From Actinobacteria bacterium 69-20 (lineage in GTDB: Bacteria; Actinomycetota; Actinomycetes; Mycobacteriales; Nakamurellaceae): a DNA stretch of 64,000 nucleotides. Below are positions 63,606-64,000 of the stretch, piece after piece; the first letter of the stretch is position 1; the number at the start of each line of letters is the position of its first letter. Location: assembly GCA_001897425.1 (NCBI GenBank), contig MKSW01000033.1:457740-521739 (forward strand). Reading direction: 5' to 3'. The position numbers were made by a program, and so were the translations under genes. The notes under the pieces were generated by a model. That model ran no database searches and was not told the origin of the DNA. It was given only the letters and a program-made list of their open reading frames with translations.

Positions 63606-63893
63606 CTAGACGGTGCGGCCGGTCAGGTCGCGGGTGAGTAGTTCCATCAGGTGCCCGTCGGGGTCGGGGAAGTAGACGCCTCGGCCGCCGGTGCGGGAGT
63701 GGTAGATCTCGCCGGGCCGGTCGCCGTTGGGTTCGGCGTGGTAGGGGAGCCCGGCGGCGGTGATGCGGGCGAAGGCGGCGTCAAAGGTGTCCTCGCCGAC
63801 CAGAAACGCGTAGTGGCTGGGCGGGTCGTCGGCCAGGTTCATGTAGTCCAGGCTGACGCCGTTGGCGAGGGCGACCGGCGCGAACCGGGCGCC
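63606..63893 (-). pseudogene. VOC-family protein lacking its N-terminus
   Basis: The frame opens after a TGA and reads RFAPVALANGVSLDY, then SHYAFLVGEDTFDAAFARI and GRGVYFPDPDGHLMELLTRD, a standard VOC second half. The first 40 or so residues, including the first metal ligand, are absent and replaced by an amidohydrolase end in another frame. An internal ATG at 63842 would give only 78 residues. Confidence 0.7.
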
Positions 63894-64000
63894 GGGCCTC
63901 CCCGGTCAATGCGGGTGCCGTTTCGCCAGACGCCGACGATGTTGGCGGTGGCGGTGATGTCGGTGGCGGGGTCACCGTCGACGAGGAGCAGGTCGGCGGC
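63839..64000 (-). pseudogene. Amidohydrolase C-terminal fragment running off the window
   Basis: On the complement from the right edge the frame reads ADLLLVDGDPATDITATAN and VGVWRNGTRIDR, the closing strand pattern of amidohydrolase-superfamily enzymes. After about residue 35 it turns into out-of-frame VOC sequence and stops. The upstream part lies outside the window. Confidence 0.7.

Overview
The window is a high-GC actinobacterial chromosome segment, most likely from the order Mycobacteriales. The evidence is gene neighbourhood: inositol-3-phosphate synthase next to a PadR regulator, a DUF5318 zinc-ribbon protein and a GT87-type membrane glycosyltransferase; leuS near a YqgE/AlgH protein and a divergent MFS transporter; and pcnA. 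Several F420-type enzymes (LLM and Ddn families) fit. The genus cannot be fixed from the sequence.

Layout. (1) 1-20.8 kb is an accessory catabolic region. It holds a polar amino-acid ABC transporter, a DapA-family lyase, a DAO flavoprotein and a 2Fe-2S/FAD/NAD dehydrogenase (an opine/D-hydroxyproline dehydrogenase-like set). It continues with an EamA permease, an LLM oxidoreductase, two SDRs, an IclR regulator, a CoA-transferase pair, a divergent split glycine-decarboxylase-like pair (GcvPA/GcvPB), an AcoX-like ATP-NAD-kinase-fold protein, a class III aminotransferase, a succinate-semialdehyde-type ALDH and a Ser/Cys proline-racemase-family enzyme. GTACG-containing inverted sites lie upstream of five of its promoters. 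(2) 20.8-27 kb is core chromosome: glycosyltransferase, DUF5318, padR, ino1 and a tandem universal stress protein. (3) 27.27-40.2 kb is the most interesting part: an azole/thioamide RiPP island. One minus-strand operon encodes a small membrane protein, a MoaD/ThiS-like carrier ending in Gly-Gly, a membrane thioredoxin, three short Cys-rich precursor peptides, an RRE/E1-like leader-binding protein, two PxPxP-tailed YcaO cyclodehydratases, a SagB-like dehydrogenase, an M50 protease, an ABC exporter, and a third YcaO coupled to a large TfuA. A MoeZ-type E1/rhodanese gene converges on it and overlaps tfuA. (4) 40.3-47.5 kb is core: MOSC protein, leuS with a Leu-codon leader-peptide attenuator, a decayed VapBC pair, yqgE and MFS. 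(5) 47.5-58 kb holds two sugar ABC systems (no ATPase gene), a PfkB kinase, a ROK regulator and a NagB-like enzyme, suggesting amino-sugar use. (6) 58-64 kb holds pcnA, a collagen-like secreted protein, a MarR/VOC pair with twin operators, and a scarred segment of gene fragments (SDR/MazF, amidohydrolase/VOC).

How they work together. In the RiPP island the E1-like/RRE protein should bind the shared leader motif E(D/E)LE-x-R. YcaO-2 and YcaO-3 would cyclise Cys/Ser/Thr, SagB would oxidise azolines to azoles, and YcaO-1 plus TfuA would install a thioamide using sulfur that could pass from MoeZ to the GG-tailed carrier. The M50 protease and ABC transporter would mature and export the product. 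These assignments come from motifs; the product itself is unknown.

A short word, GRGTATGACG (often followed by NNGTTC), recurs twelve times exactly between 23 and 60 kb. I find none in the 1-23 kb region or inside the RiPP island, so its distribution appears to mark off resident from acquired DNA.
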